This document shows, piece by piece, positions 21,846 to 32,511 of a stretch of 64,000 nt of DNA (position 1 is its first letter; every line of letters starts with the position of its first letter). The position numbers and the translations under genes are program-made. The notes under the pieces were generated by a model. That model worked only from the letters and a program-made list of their open reading frames with translations, did not search any database and had not been told where the DNA came from. The DNA comes from Caenorhabditis remanei (lineage: Eukaryota; Nematoda; Chromadorea; Rhabditida; Rhabditidae), in the NCBI RefSeq assembly GCF_010183535.1, contig NC_071329.1, positions 16,692,879 to 16,756,878 of the forward strand, read 5' to 3'.

Positions 21846-24800
21846 TTAGTTGAGCGACGGGAATTCGATAGGATCCAGAAGTTTCGCTCGACAATACGGA
21901 CAAGATCGGTGGACAGCCAGCCATTTTGTCGCACACTGAAAATGTTTTTTTGTTTAGAATAACAGAAATGGTCTATCGCATTTACCTTCAAATGAAGAAC
22001 CTTCTTACACTGTGCACAATCCAATTTCTCTTCTTCTGATTTCATTTCGAAAAAACAAATTCCACATTCAACATCTGATTCTTCAATTGGCTCCGATTTC
22101 TTATCGATTTCTTTCCAATACTCTGTCATGAATCGATCAGAAAATGCTGGTAGATCAGAGAGCGGAATCAATTCAGAACATTCTCGATTCTTATTTATTT
22201 TCTGAATATTCACCTCCACCGATAGAAGATAATTTCGAATTTTTCCTTCAAATTGTTGGTATTCATAATTCGCCATTTCGTTGATATCAGGGCGATTCGA
22301 TAGCGAAATTAATCTGAAATTTTCCGTTTGGATTTCCTGATTTTCGAATTGAATCTCACTTTTGAATCATATTGTTAGCATGTTTCAATGGTTCTCCACT
22401 ATTATATTGATCTTTAATTTTCCATAATTCCGAAAGTTGATATCTAGGTCCACCGTGTCTTTTGTCGTCTGGAATTCCAGATTCCGATGGTTTAGAATCT
22501 GAAATTTTTTCCAGAAGACTCTTCACTATTCTATCTTGCTCCTCGACACGAATTGTCAATCGTCTGTTAGTTTCTTCAAGTCTGAAATGAGAAATTTCGA
22601 TTTGATTGCCTATGAATATGTAGCTACCTTTTGATAATCTCATCTTTCTCTGAAATTTCACTCTTCTCTTTTTCGTTTTTTTCATCAATTGTTTTCTGAA
22701 GATTTGATACTTCTCTTCTCACCGATTCCAGCTGATTCTCTTTTCTGAAATCGAGAATTATATACATTCAAATGTATTGAAAACACTGTTGAGAACCTTT
22801 TGACCTCATCCCCCAATTTTGAAGTTTTCGATGTCAGCTTCTTGCGAGTATCGGTGAGTCTGAAATATATTGTGACTCAAAATGTTACTTTTTAAAATTA
22901 CATTTTATTAGCTTTATTAATTTCCTCATTTTTCTGCGAAACTTCCAATTTCTTCGCTTCAAGTTGGGCAGATGACATCGACACTTGTCTGAAAATATTT
23001 TAAATCAAGTTTCTTCATTTTTTCCATTATTAGCTCGGCACAGTTCTTACAACTGTGCTCCATCGAAATGCCTTTGAAAAATGTCTCTTCGGTTTCGGTA
23101 GAGCGCGGTTGTGAGATACGTGCCGTCCTAATATAATCCTCACTCTTTCATAAGTCTCATCTCTTCATTTATCTCCTCTATCTGCTTCTCTAAACTCTCT
23201 TGAACCGTCTTTTTCTCATCTCTTTCCTTTTCCAATTTATTCTCAAATCCCTCAATTTTCCGTTGACAACTCGCTAATTTCTTCTCCAACTCATCCGTTT
23301 TCTTTGCTTTTTTCACTGCAGTTCTGAGTGTATGCTGTGTAGATTTCAGTTCCTTTTTCACTTGATCATATAATTTATTCTTGTGAACGCAATCTTCACA
23401 AGATGATTTCTCATTAACACCCTCTTCCTTCCCCACTTTTTTCGGGTTTATATTGTTAACGTCTTTCAGTTTATCACGTAACTCTGGACAATTTCTGTAG
23501 TCTAATTGACTCATTCGCTCTTTATCCATAATTTTTTGAGCTACAAATAGAGCTCTTGTCTGAAATTAACAATTATTAACTTTTAAATAAATAAAATTAC
23601 TCTCACACTATCAAAATGTCCATGAACGCATATCAACAGACAACGTGAAATCGCAAAAAACAAATCACAAGTCCTTAGAAATGTATCTTTCTTATTGATT
23701 ATCGTCGACAAGTAAACTCTATCTGCATGCAGCTCAATTTCGGGAAAAATTCTATTCAAACCCAAATTTTTCAATTCGTTCTTCAGATTCTCCATTGTGA
23801 ATCCATCCTTTTTAGCATTCCGAACATATTTCACGGGAACTTTTTCATACTTCTTCCAGAACTCGGTGGTTTCTTCTTTCAACTTGTTAAGCGACTCGAT
23901 AGTGACAAAGAATCTTTCGTCAGATTTGAAAAACTTTTCAACTTTTCTCATATAATCACAAAGATAATTCCAATCATCGTTCTTAATCTTTTGGAAAACT
24001 TTTTCGACAAAAAACAACTGATTGAATATTTCTGAGAATGCATCAATTGCCAGAATACAGTAATCTCCTTTCGATGTGATAATTGGAACAGCTTTGAATT
24101 CTGCTCTTCGAACCGGAGTGGGAATCAACTGCAAATTAAAAGTATTCAGAACAATAGAATACAGATTTAGAATTACATTAATATTACTAATCTGATCGCC
24201 ATACTCTTTGTATACATCAGCGAGTTCCATTACAGCGTATCTTCCATTTTCATCGACAAAATCAATATTTTCACCAGGTGGATTTTTGCTTCGAATTGCT
24301 TCAAATAATTCACATTTCATAACAAATTCATGCGATTCAGCTTGGAAAACTCGAATTACAACTGGAGCGTTTTTGATGTTCTGAGAAATGAAATATTAAA
24401 AATTTTGATTTGATGAGAACAACTCACAGTTGGAGTGTAAGGAAGAAACATTTCGGGTCGTGCTGTCATAAATTCTCTGATCATTTCAAACAAAGTCGAG
24501 CAAGTATAGGTTAGCTCAGCATGAAGTGAGGGATGAGTTCTGATTGGAAACATCTTATAAAGAAGAGAAACAGTCACATGAAGATCTTCTTTCTGTTTCT
24601 TATTACAATTCGGAATCAAAGATTCCCAAATTGATATAATTTCAGAATTATCAGATTTCGAAGACGGTAAATAGTACTTTTCAAGTTTAGAACGTTCGGA
24701 TTTTATAGTTATCTGAAAAAAGCTCAATTTAATTAATTTTTTTGAGATGAAACTCACTGAAATGTCTTTCATTGTCTGATCGAGTTTTTGACAAAATTGA

Positions 24801-25509
24801 CTGTAAAATTCCGGATTGTATTTCACAAATTCATAGCAACCATCAAGTTGAGCATCGCATGTTTTGAAGAAGATCGAGGTGAATCCGTATGCTACTTTCA
24901 TGTCCTAAAAGATTTCTAAGTCTTATTTAAAAAATAATTGAAAATATTACAGTGTCTTTCCATACGAAACAAACTTCTGATTCCATCCATACTCGAAGAT
25001 CGTGTTTACTGATGAACTCTTCGTTTTTTATACTTTTCCATACTTCACAACGCGTCTGAAATTTCAAAAAATAGAAAATTTCTCGGGTTTTCCCAAGAAA
25101 ATTCAGAAAAACTCTTACTCGATATGGCTCGAATGAATGAGTTCCGAAAAACTTATAACTCATCGGAAAGTTTCGATAAATTTTGAGGTACAACGCAAGC
25201 TCCGCAGCTGATCCGTACATTCCTGGAAACATTTGTATTCTATCGTTGTTTAATCGAATTTTAAACTTACTGAGTTGATTATTCGAGTTATCGAGTATCT
25301 CCTGAACCTCATCTGCTCCATCGTTTAAAATGTACCCGATTTTACCGACAATTTTTTTCTTATCGAAATCTTTCAGAAGCTGTAAAGAAATTACAATTTT
25401 CACTTATTCTTGCTGGGAAACTAACCTGTTTAGGGATATAACTGCTTACAACATTATAAAACGAAGTCGGACTCAAAAAATTGGAAAAATAGTCGACTTT
25501 TATATTCAT
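21846..25509 (-). CDS. coiled-coil protein with C-terminal RING-type zinc finger
   Basis: It starts MNIKVDYFSNFLSPTSF at 25,509 and has about 14 exons. The N-terminal half is helical and of a nematode-specific type I cannot name (motifs GSAAELALYLKIY, SLLYKMFPIRTHPSLHAEL, MELADVYKEYGDQISN). The centre is a long charged coiled coil (KKELKSTQHTL, LEKKLASCQRKIEGFE, KENQLESVRREVSNLQ). It ends with a zinc-binding motif: ECGIC, LDCAQC, HLKC, then CPYC. That is C-x2-C, C-x2-C, H-x2-C, C-x2-C, closest to a RING or RING-variant finger. The last residues are DPIEFPSLN with TAA at 21,846. E3 ubiquitin ligase activity is plausible from the finger but unproven. A 106-bp MITE sits in one intron (23,028-23,133). 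It lies among BATH genes, 180 bp from the upstream one. Confidence 0.8.
23028..23133. mobile_element. intronic mariner-like MITE (TTAGCTCGGCAC type)
   Basis: Ends TATTAGCTCGGCA and TGCCGTCCTAATA with TA on each side. Internal CTTACAACTGTGCTCCA pairs with GAGCGCGGTTGTGAG. It lies wholly inside an intron of the RING-type gene, so it should be removed from the mRNA. Confidence 0.8.
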
Positions 25510-25689
25510 TCTCTGAAATTGACAATAACTCAATCAATTATGAGTCCGATAAGGGCCGATAATTCAATGCGAATGAACGCCAACAATAATTGAAAATAAT
25601 ATGACAAAGTACTGTGATTTATAGTAAGAATTACAATACAAATTTAATCAAAAAGAGAAAGTGTTTGATAAAAACAACGAAATATAAAT

Positions 25690-27356
25690 TTAATCGATTG
25701 AAGCGAGCAAGTGCATGAGATGCGACGAGACGGATGGATCCAGTTCGCTGAGATCTCCTGGCAACACTGATCGAATATCCTCTTTTGTTTTAATTTTTAC
25801 GAGACAGAAATTCTGAAAAAATTGAATAGAAATAGAATTAATCCACGATTATCAACCTGCAACTTCTTCATCTTATAACGAGTCGACATTTGCAATTTGG
25901 TCTTCAATGATTTCTCGGATTTTTCTATCATAAACTGTTCGCATCGTCTAATCGCGGTAGGAGCATCATACATATCGGCAAGGCTAAGAATTCCGTCGAC
26001 AGTTGCATCTGTAATTAAACTGATTCGCCCACAAATATCGAATTTTTTATAAATACCATTGATAGCATCTTCTCCATGAAGAACTTCTAGGAAATTTTGA
26101 AATTTCTCAGATTCGACTCCAGTGAGCGAGATTTCTGACTTTTTCGCTTCTTCAAAATCTCCAAGGAACAATGATGTGAAATAAGAAGACTGGCGAGCGA
26201 GGAACTGGAATTGACAGAAGATTGTTCAATAAATATTGATACAAAATGTTTACTCACTCACAGGCTCCCAAGCTTCCAATACGCCAAGCAATGCCAGAAA
26301 AAGACGCGTCAATCAAGTAGCTGGCGCAAATTCGGACGATTTTTCGAAAATTTTAGCCTTTTTCGATCTTTTGTTCTGTTACATTTCACGGATTGTTTTT
26401 GTTAGAAAGACATTCCTTAGACTGAGAGACGTTCAAAAAGTGTAAAAACTTTAATTTTGGTGGAGTAAATAAAAAGATACGGCCGTTTTCACAGTGAAAT
26501 TCATGAAACTTTAAAAGTATAGAACTCCTCCTACGCTGAATAAAAATTCAACTTTTTGTGCTTAATAGTCTCGAAAAACACTAACTTAAAAAAGTTCGGG
26601 AATTGTTTTTGGAAAAATTGTCACAGAAACTTTAAATTCCCAAAAAACTGCATTTCAAGCCAAAAAATGAGGTCTAAAATTTGAATTCGCGCCGAAATTG
26701 CGAAATGCGTCAACAAAAATCGGCAAGTGCGCAAACAAAAACACGCGAAACGCGCAACACCGCACCTTGCTTTATCGGAAGCGGGGGAGACTGTGCTCAC
26801 TAGTTTAGAAACGTGGAACTTTTCATCTTCCACGATTAGAACTACATCCGAGAAATCCGACGTTGTCTCATCAAAAAATTGACGTTTTCTATTATTGATT
26901 CCTGTGATTTTCTTTATTTTTACGTGAGCCATCACAAATATATCATCATCAACTTTGTGATCTTTTTCCATTTGATCCCATTCGATGAAATTGGGCCATC
27001 CGAAGCCCTTAGGCTGTATTCCGCCATCAGGGCCAGGGAAGCAATGAGATGAGCTTCTTGATATAATTTTTCCCTTCACTGACATCAATTTAATGTCTAA
27101 ATCTATATCGATTGACCAGTCTCCATCCTTACACAATTTATCGCAATGCAGAAAGAGACCAAGACATGAACCTCTTCGAGAAGCATACAACTTCCTGAAT
27201 AAAAAATAATAGAAAATTGACGAACTTTGTTTCAACATACCAGGGAACATCGAAATGTTCTTCTACATCACTGAAATCATTTTCACCTTCTTTGAAATTC
27301 GAAACGTTTTTGAAGACGTGTGTAAGAACAAATTCATTGTAGCCAGTGGAAGTCAT
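25690..27356 (-). CDS. MATH-BTB (BATH) protein with element-bearing intron
   Basis: It starts MTSTGYNEFVLTHVFKNV at 27,356, again straight after a TTTCAG-type acceptor. MATH includes VEEHFDVPW, FIEWDQMEKDHKVDDD and FSDVVLIVEDEKFHVSKL. The intron between MATH and BTB is about 600 nt because of a 537-bp insertion. BTB reads FLARQSSYFTSLFLGDFEEA ... LSLADMYDAPTAIRRCEQFM. The tail NFCLVKIKTKEDIRSVLPG...ASID ends at TAA 25,690. All exons are open. The insertion lies three to six bases inside the 5' splice site, changing the donor from an inferred GTGAGT to GTGAGC, so splicing efficiency may be affected. Confidence 0.88.
26259..26795. mobile_element. 537-bp insertion with CACAG.CTCCC ends in a BATH intron
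   Basis: Left end CACAGGCTCCCAAGCTTCC and right end GGAAGCGGGGGAGACTGTG are imperfect inverted repeats. CTCACT occurs directly outside both ends (26,253-26,258 and 26,796-26,801), a candidate target duplication. The interior is non-coding. Confidence 0.75.
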
Positions 27357-27530
27357 CTGAAATCAATGTATTCTTTCACAACGAAACTCTCTACAAAGAT
27401 AATGACGAATCGGTGAAGAAACCATCGCTGAAAAGAACTGAAGAGAAAAATCAAACAACTTTTATGAACGACATTAGTGAACCAAAACAACAGAAATCAA
27501 TTAATAACAAAATAAAATTATAGTCGAAAG

Positions 27531-28691
27531 CTATTCAAATGAAGCGAGCAAATGAAGAAGATAGGACGAGACGGATTGGTCCAATTCGTTGAGACCTCCT
27601 GGCAAGACTGATCGAATATCCTCTTTCGTTTTGATGTGTACGAGGCAGTGGTTCTGAAAATGTTTGAAATTATTTGGGAAAAGAACATGAATAAAACCTG
27701 CAACTTGTTCATCTTATTGCGAATCGACATCAGCAATTTCGTCTTCAATGACTTCTGAGACTCTTTAATCAGAAATTCTTCGCATCTTTGGAAGGCTGTC
27801 GGAGCATCGTACATGTCAGCCAATTTCAGAATTCCATCGATATTGTCGTCTGGAAATTTGATTGTTTTGGTGTCGAAATTTAGCTCAAAATACCATTGAT
27901 AGCTGATTCTCCATGAAGAACTTCAAGAAAGTTCTGAAAGTCATCCGAGTTGACGTCAGTGAGAGAAATTTCCGATTTCTTTGATTCTTCGAAATTTCCC
28001 AAAAAAAGTGATTTGAAATAGGTGGATTGAGAAGCGAGGAACTGAAATAAACAGTGAAATAAAATATTAGCAACTTCACCGTTGTGTATTCAATAAATGA
28101 AATAAAATTAGTAATTCAACTCACCAATTTCAAAACGTAAAACTTTTTATCTTCTACGGTCAGCACAACATCTGAGAATTCCGATACCGTCTCGTCGAAA
28201 ATTCGTAATTGATTTTTATTGATTCCAGTCGACTTCTTGATTTTCACATGAGCCACCACAAATATTTTGTCATCCAGTTTATAGTCTTTTTCCATTAAAT
28301 CCCATTCGACAAAATCGGGCCATCCGTAACCAACCGGACGAACTTTGTCTTTCGAGCTTCGAAAACAACGCTCCTCTTTTTTAGAAAGCATTCGCCCATT
28401 CACTGACATTAATTTGAACTCGAACTCTGTGTCAATCGACCAATTTCCATCTTCGCACAGTTTATTGCAATGCAGATAGAAGGCGAGATTTGTTTTCTTC
28501 CGAGTAGCGGTCAATTTCCTGATTAAAAGGTAATCAATAACATTATATATCTAGCGAAGTATTTTTCAAACTAACCACGGAATATTGAAATGTTCTTCGA
28601 CAACACTGAAATTGCATTCACCTTCCTTTAAATTCGAAACATTCTCGAAGACGTGTGTCAGAACAAATTCATTGGAACAAACGGATGACAT
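27531..28691 (-). CDS. MATH-BTB (BATH) protein
   Basis: It starts MSSVCSNEFVLTHVFENV at 28,691 directly after GTGATTTCAG. MATH includes VEEHFNIPW, FVEWDLMEKDYKLDDK and FSDVVLTVEDKKFYVLKL. BTB reads FLASQSTYFKSLFLGNFEES ... LHGESAING ... LKLADMYDAPTAFQRCEEFL. The tail NHCLVHIKTKEDIRSVLPG...ASFE ends at TAG 27,531. Open in all exons. It is the first gene of the minus-strand run that continues with genes at 25,690, 21,846 and 20,461, spaced 175-231 bp. A hAT-like MITE sits 35 bp upstream of the ATG. Confidence 0.91.
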
Positions 28692-28725
28692 CTGAAATCA
28701 CAATTAGTCATTTCAACTTTCCAGA

Positions 28726-28897
28726 CAGGGATGTGCCTATGGAGGCGCTTTGGGCGCTGAAAGAATTCAAAGTGCGCGAAAATGCGACGAGAGAGAGTGT
28801 GTGTCTGCGTCTCTCCAAATCGTACACACTCTCTCGCCGCATTTTCGAATTTCGGCTAGAAATCCGAGGCGCTCAACGCCACCCGGGCACATACCTG
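28726..28897. mobile_element. hAT-like MITE just upstream of a BATH start
   Basis: Ends CAGGGATGTGCC and GGCACATACCTG. Inner arms AATGCGACGAGAGAGAGTGTG and its near-complement. Flanks TTTCCAGA and TTTCCTGT look like a mutated 8-bp duplication. The paralogous gene at 20,461-21,615 has the same upstream sequence without the insert (CAACTTTTCCGTTCAC), which gives an empty site. Confidence 0.8.
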
Positions 28898-29082
28898 TTT
28901 CCTGTTCACAAAAAATAATTCTGAATTGGTATATGAATCACCACTAAAAGTCGGCGAACAATACAAAAACAACTGATATTTATTAGCAGATTTTCAAAAG
29001 TATTTAGACTATTGAGACATTTTGATTAAAAAAAACAGAAGGAAACAAATAAAAAGAAACAAAAAAAATCAATATGAATTGA

Positions 29083-30381
29083 TTACATCCAATGCATAAT
29101 ACGATCGAAAAGCATCGATTTCGCGTTCACCGACAACTCCTTGCAAACAGAAGATTTCTTCAGAAGTTTCGCTTTTTCTGCCGTATTAATTTCACGAATA
29201 GTCTTCTTCAGAAGTTCTTTCATTCCGTATTTATCGGCCATCAACATCAATTTCTCGTTTGCGATCTCGGAATTACAAATGAGATGATATTCACGAAACC
29301 GATGACTGATGGCATTAGGAATCGATCCGCCAGTTCCAGAAGTTTCTCGACAGTTTTATCTGAAAAATAATATGGCATTTCTTCAATAAATTCGTCTAGC
29401 TAACCATTTGGAAACACTGTTTTCGGGTAGATTGTACTGAGAAGAAGTCCAAAATCTTCGTAAGAAACATCTTCAATTGGAATTTCCGACATGCTTCCTT
29501 CTTTGTAATTCGATGAGAAGAGTGCACGGAAGAATTCAGAATGGAACGAGAGAAACTGAAATTTTAGTTGATTTTCAAGTTGTTAGCCAGAAAATTTTCA
29601 GAATACCATCTTATTAACGTGCAATTTCTTTCCGCTGACCACCAGAATAATATCATTTTGCTCTGACGGTCCAAACAATTCTTCGCGGGAAACTTCTAGA
29701 TATGGCGTGTAATGAGGAGTGAGCGAATATTCGAAAGTGGCTTGTGAACTCAGTGAATTGCCTGATACAGTATGCGTGACAGTTTGATTCGGCTGTACCA
29801 ACTTCACATCGAACACGGATGGATTGAAATCATTGTTTGGTGACCTGACGGTGATTGTTCCAGTGAGACTGTCAGCATCAAGATTCTTCAATTGATTCCA
29901 ATCGAAGCTCCATGTGTAGGTAAAATAATTGGAAAGGTATATCTTCTCTTCTACTCCCCACGTGCTGAAAGTTATATTATAGATATTTAATATGGGTCAC
30001 GAGCAGTTGAAACCGCTAAAACCACCAGACTTGCAGCGGGCCGGGCCACAGTACAAATTTTGAAACTTTACAAGAATTTAAAATATCGATTTTTACAAAA
30101 AAGTAGATTTTTTCACTTTATCTTTACATATCGATAAAACTTAAGCGTACATTGAATTTTTGATGAAATGTCAAAAAATTTCGAAACATTTTGTGAAAAA
30201 ATTGTGCACATCTTTTCACTCCGGACCGGGCCGATATTTTGCAAGTCTGAAAAGCACCGCCTACACATTTAATTACAAACCATTTAATTCCATTTTGATC
30301 GCTAACTTCGAGGATTGCCTTACTATTAGTGCAACCGCACGTTTTTGCCTCACTTTGGTAGACGAGCGTTTCACTGGACAT
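29083..30381 (-). pseudogene. BTB-domain gene with a frameshift
   Basis: It starts MSSETLVYQSEAKTCGC at 30,381. After an intron that now holds a MITE, an unrecognised beta-rich region (VEEKIYLSNYFTYTW ... VSREELFGPSEQNDIILVV) leads into BTB (FLSFHSEFFRALFSSNYKEG ... YEDFGLLLSTIYP). The last BTB exon reads LELADRFLMPSVI and then loses frame at about 29,299-29,302. Dropping to the next frame restores FREYHLICNSEIANEKLML...LFDRIMHWM and a TAA at 29,083. That is the signature of a one-base deletion. The join between exon 1 and exon 2 also does not give matching phases with the GT sites I can find, so the MITE may have damaged the donor. N-terminal part resembles a MATH region only weakly. Confidence 0.7.
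30026..30249. mobile_element. second copy of the GC-rich hAT-like MITE
   Basis: Ends CAGACTTGCA and TGCAAGTCTG. Flanks AAAACCAC and AAAAGCAC match at 7 of 8 bases, a slightly mutated hAT-type duplication. The interior shares ACATATCGATAAAACT and GGGCCGGGCC with the element at 2,675, but the GC-rich arrays are much shorter. Lies in an intron of the broken BTB gene. Confidence 0.8.
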
Positions 30382-30928
30382 CTTGAATGATTTTGCCTGC
30401 AATTCGCAATTTTATTTCAAATTCGAATTGAAAAAATATTCTGAAGAAATGAGAGAATACAAAACAACGGAAAATTTTGCGCCGACGAGTCAAAATGTTG
30501 TAGAAAACAGTTTCGGAAGCAGCGATTTGCGCGAGTGAATATTATAATTATTCCAGACATTTTCGATCGATTTTGAAAGCGTTGCTAAAAACCTTTGACA
30601 ATAATAATCTAATTTTAGTGTAAATTTGAAGGAATATCACAAAAAAGCGTTTGAAAAATTGAAAAAATTGAAAAATCAAATGATTTCAAAAAATGTTTTC
30701 TCTACAGTAAGATTTAAAGGCGCATAGCCAAAAACGGGCGCAGGTCTCGAAGCGATGTACAGATGTTTTTTGTTTTAATGTGAAAAATATGTTGAATTAC
30801 AGCGAAATAACCATGAAAAATAAAAGAAAACAGTTTAAAAAATTTTTTGGGAAGAAAAAAAAATTTAGAATAACATAAAAGTTCCAAAATATTTTTTTTG
30901 AAAACGCTTGCGTGCGTCATTAGGGTAC

Positions 30929-31144
30929 AGTATGACTACTCATTTTAAAACCGCGGCGAGATACAGAATGAATATGCTCAAGGTACACTGTCTCAAGTTT
31001 GTATTGAGTACAGTGTTTTCAGCAAAAATGCAAAAATGCAATTTTGAAATGAAGAAATTCCTCCCCGCTCTTCCAGATGACGTCAATCAAATGGATCAGT
31101 CATTATGGCCCGATCTTCTCAATCATGCCTTGTCTTTGAAATAA
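30929..31144 (+). pseudogene. 3' fragment of a BATH gene
   Basis: TTHFKTAARYRMNMLK, a GT...TTTTCAG intron of about 40 nt, then a last exon with FLPALPDDVNQMDQSLWPDL...ALSLK and TAA. This matches the end of BTB and the tail of BATH proteins (AAKYKMRRVK, then MDHSLLASILQ). No MATH or BTB core lies upstream, so it is a truncated leftover, on the strand opposite to the neighbouring BTB gene. Confidence 0.7.
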
Positions 31145-32511
31145 GTATTTGTCAAAAGTATATGCTTATTGGTCTTTTGTTGAATTTTTTTCCAGAAATT
31201 CAGAAGCACACCTGTTGTACGGATTCCGGTACTCCGGGTTTTTTCTCGGTCCTGCTTCAGATTCCAGATTCCGGTTAAAATTTTAAAAGTTTAAAAAGTA
31301 CATGTTTACAGTGGATTTAACTTGATTTATCATTAAAAAAACGCTCGAAAAATTACTTGGCATTGCAAAATTAACAAGTCATTCCGGAATTCCCGGTTTA
31401 TTTTGCATTCAGATTCCAGTTACTTGAAATTTCATTTCGAATTTCTGTTTACAGATTCCAGGAAAAAAGAATTTCGTAAAAGTATGAAGTACACCTTGTG
31501 AAGTGTACTCAGACATCTGAGTACCTTTCTCTTCTAATCATTCACGTCATTCAGGAGGATAGAGAGAGACGGTCCCAATACATAAGGAACACTCTCTCCC
31601 CCTCTCTCTCTGAATGACCTTTGTCTCATGACTCTCAAAGAGTCTACACAATTTCCCCCAACACCTTCAAATGTTGAAGAAGAGAGAACTCACTTAGCTT
31701 CTGGCTAACACTCTCTCTTCTTCTTTCTTTCTTTTCCCTTCTCAATCTATCATGAGACAGTCTGGCCACGAGAGCGAGATTGTTTCATTCTTTCCTACCA
31801 TTCTCCACCAGAAGCTGGTATCAAAAGCTTCTCCCCTTTTTTCTCCCCTTTTTCCCTCATTTTCCAATCTCTGGGAAGTTTCATCAAGAACCTTCCTCTT
31901 CACCTCACATCCAACCTCTCTGTGAGACTTCACAAGAAGTCCTCACAATTCTCATACCTTATCACCAATCTGGTGAGCTTCTCAAGAAGCTCACATTCTA
32001 TTGTTTTATTTTTATTGATTAACTCAAATCTCTTTATCTTTTACAATCAGAATAAATGGTTTAATTACCCACGTTTGAGGTATCATTTTCAATTGATTTC
32101 ACGACAAACGTGACCCCAGGAGTGCGAGCAGAACACCCTTTGTTACATGAAGATTCATTCGGACCCGTTAAGCATCTTTCAGCGGAACGGCATGCCACTT
32201 CGCATCTAAACTCTTTGCCCTAAACTTTATCTGACATCGAATCTATCTGTCTCTATCTGCCTCTTTCCATCCACTGGCCTTTTTCTCTCCACCCTCTTCA
32301 ATAAACAAAAAGACGAGGAGAGGAGGCTTTTGTCGTCTGCGTAACATATGTGTGTATAAAAGCTGCTCTTTTTCTCTATCTCTCTTCCGTACTCTTTTTT
32401 CACTTCTCTCTTCTTTTGATTTCATCATTTCTTATTGGAAAATGACGTCTATTTCATTTTCCTCTCCAACAAAAAAAGTTTTCAAGCAATTAAAATTGAA
32501 TTTTTCAGACA
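31145..32511. other. long 5' flank with duplicated blocks
   Basis: No gene supported. Short blocks recur upstream of the paralogous gene at 52,633: TTGGCATTGCAA with CATTCCGGA, GTACACCTTGTGAAG-like sequence, GGTTTAATTACCCA, GGACCCGTTAAG, and TAAACTCTTTGCCCTAAACT. This marks a segmental duplication that includes the promoter. CT-rich tracts (CTCTCTC) and several short hairpins occur at 31,550-32,000. A TTTTTCAG right before the ATG is a likely SL1 site. Confidence 0.6.

Noticed and set aside
28655..28918. 87-residue plus-strand frame
   Set aside because: It runs antisense through a BATH start and then through a MITE.
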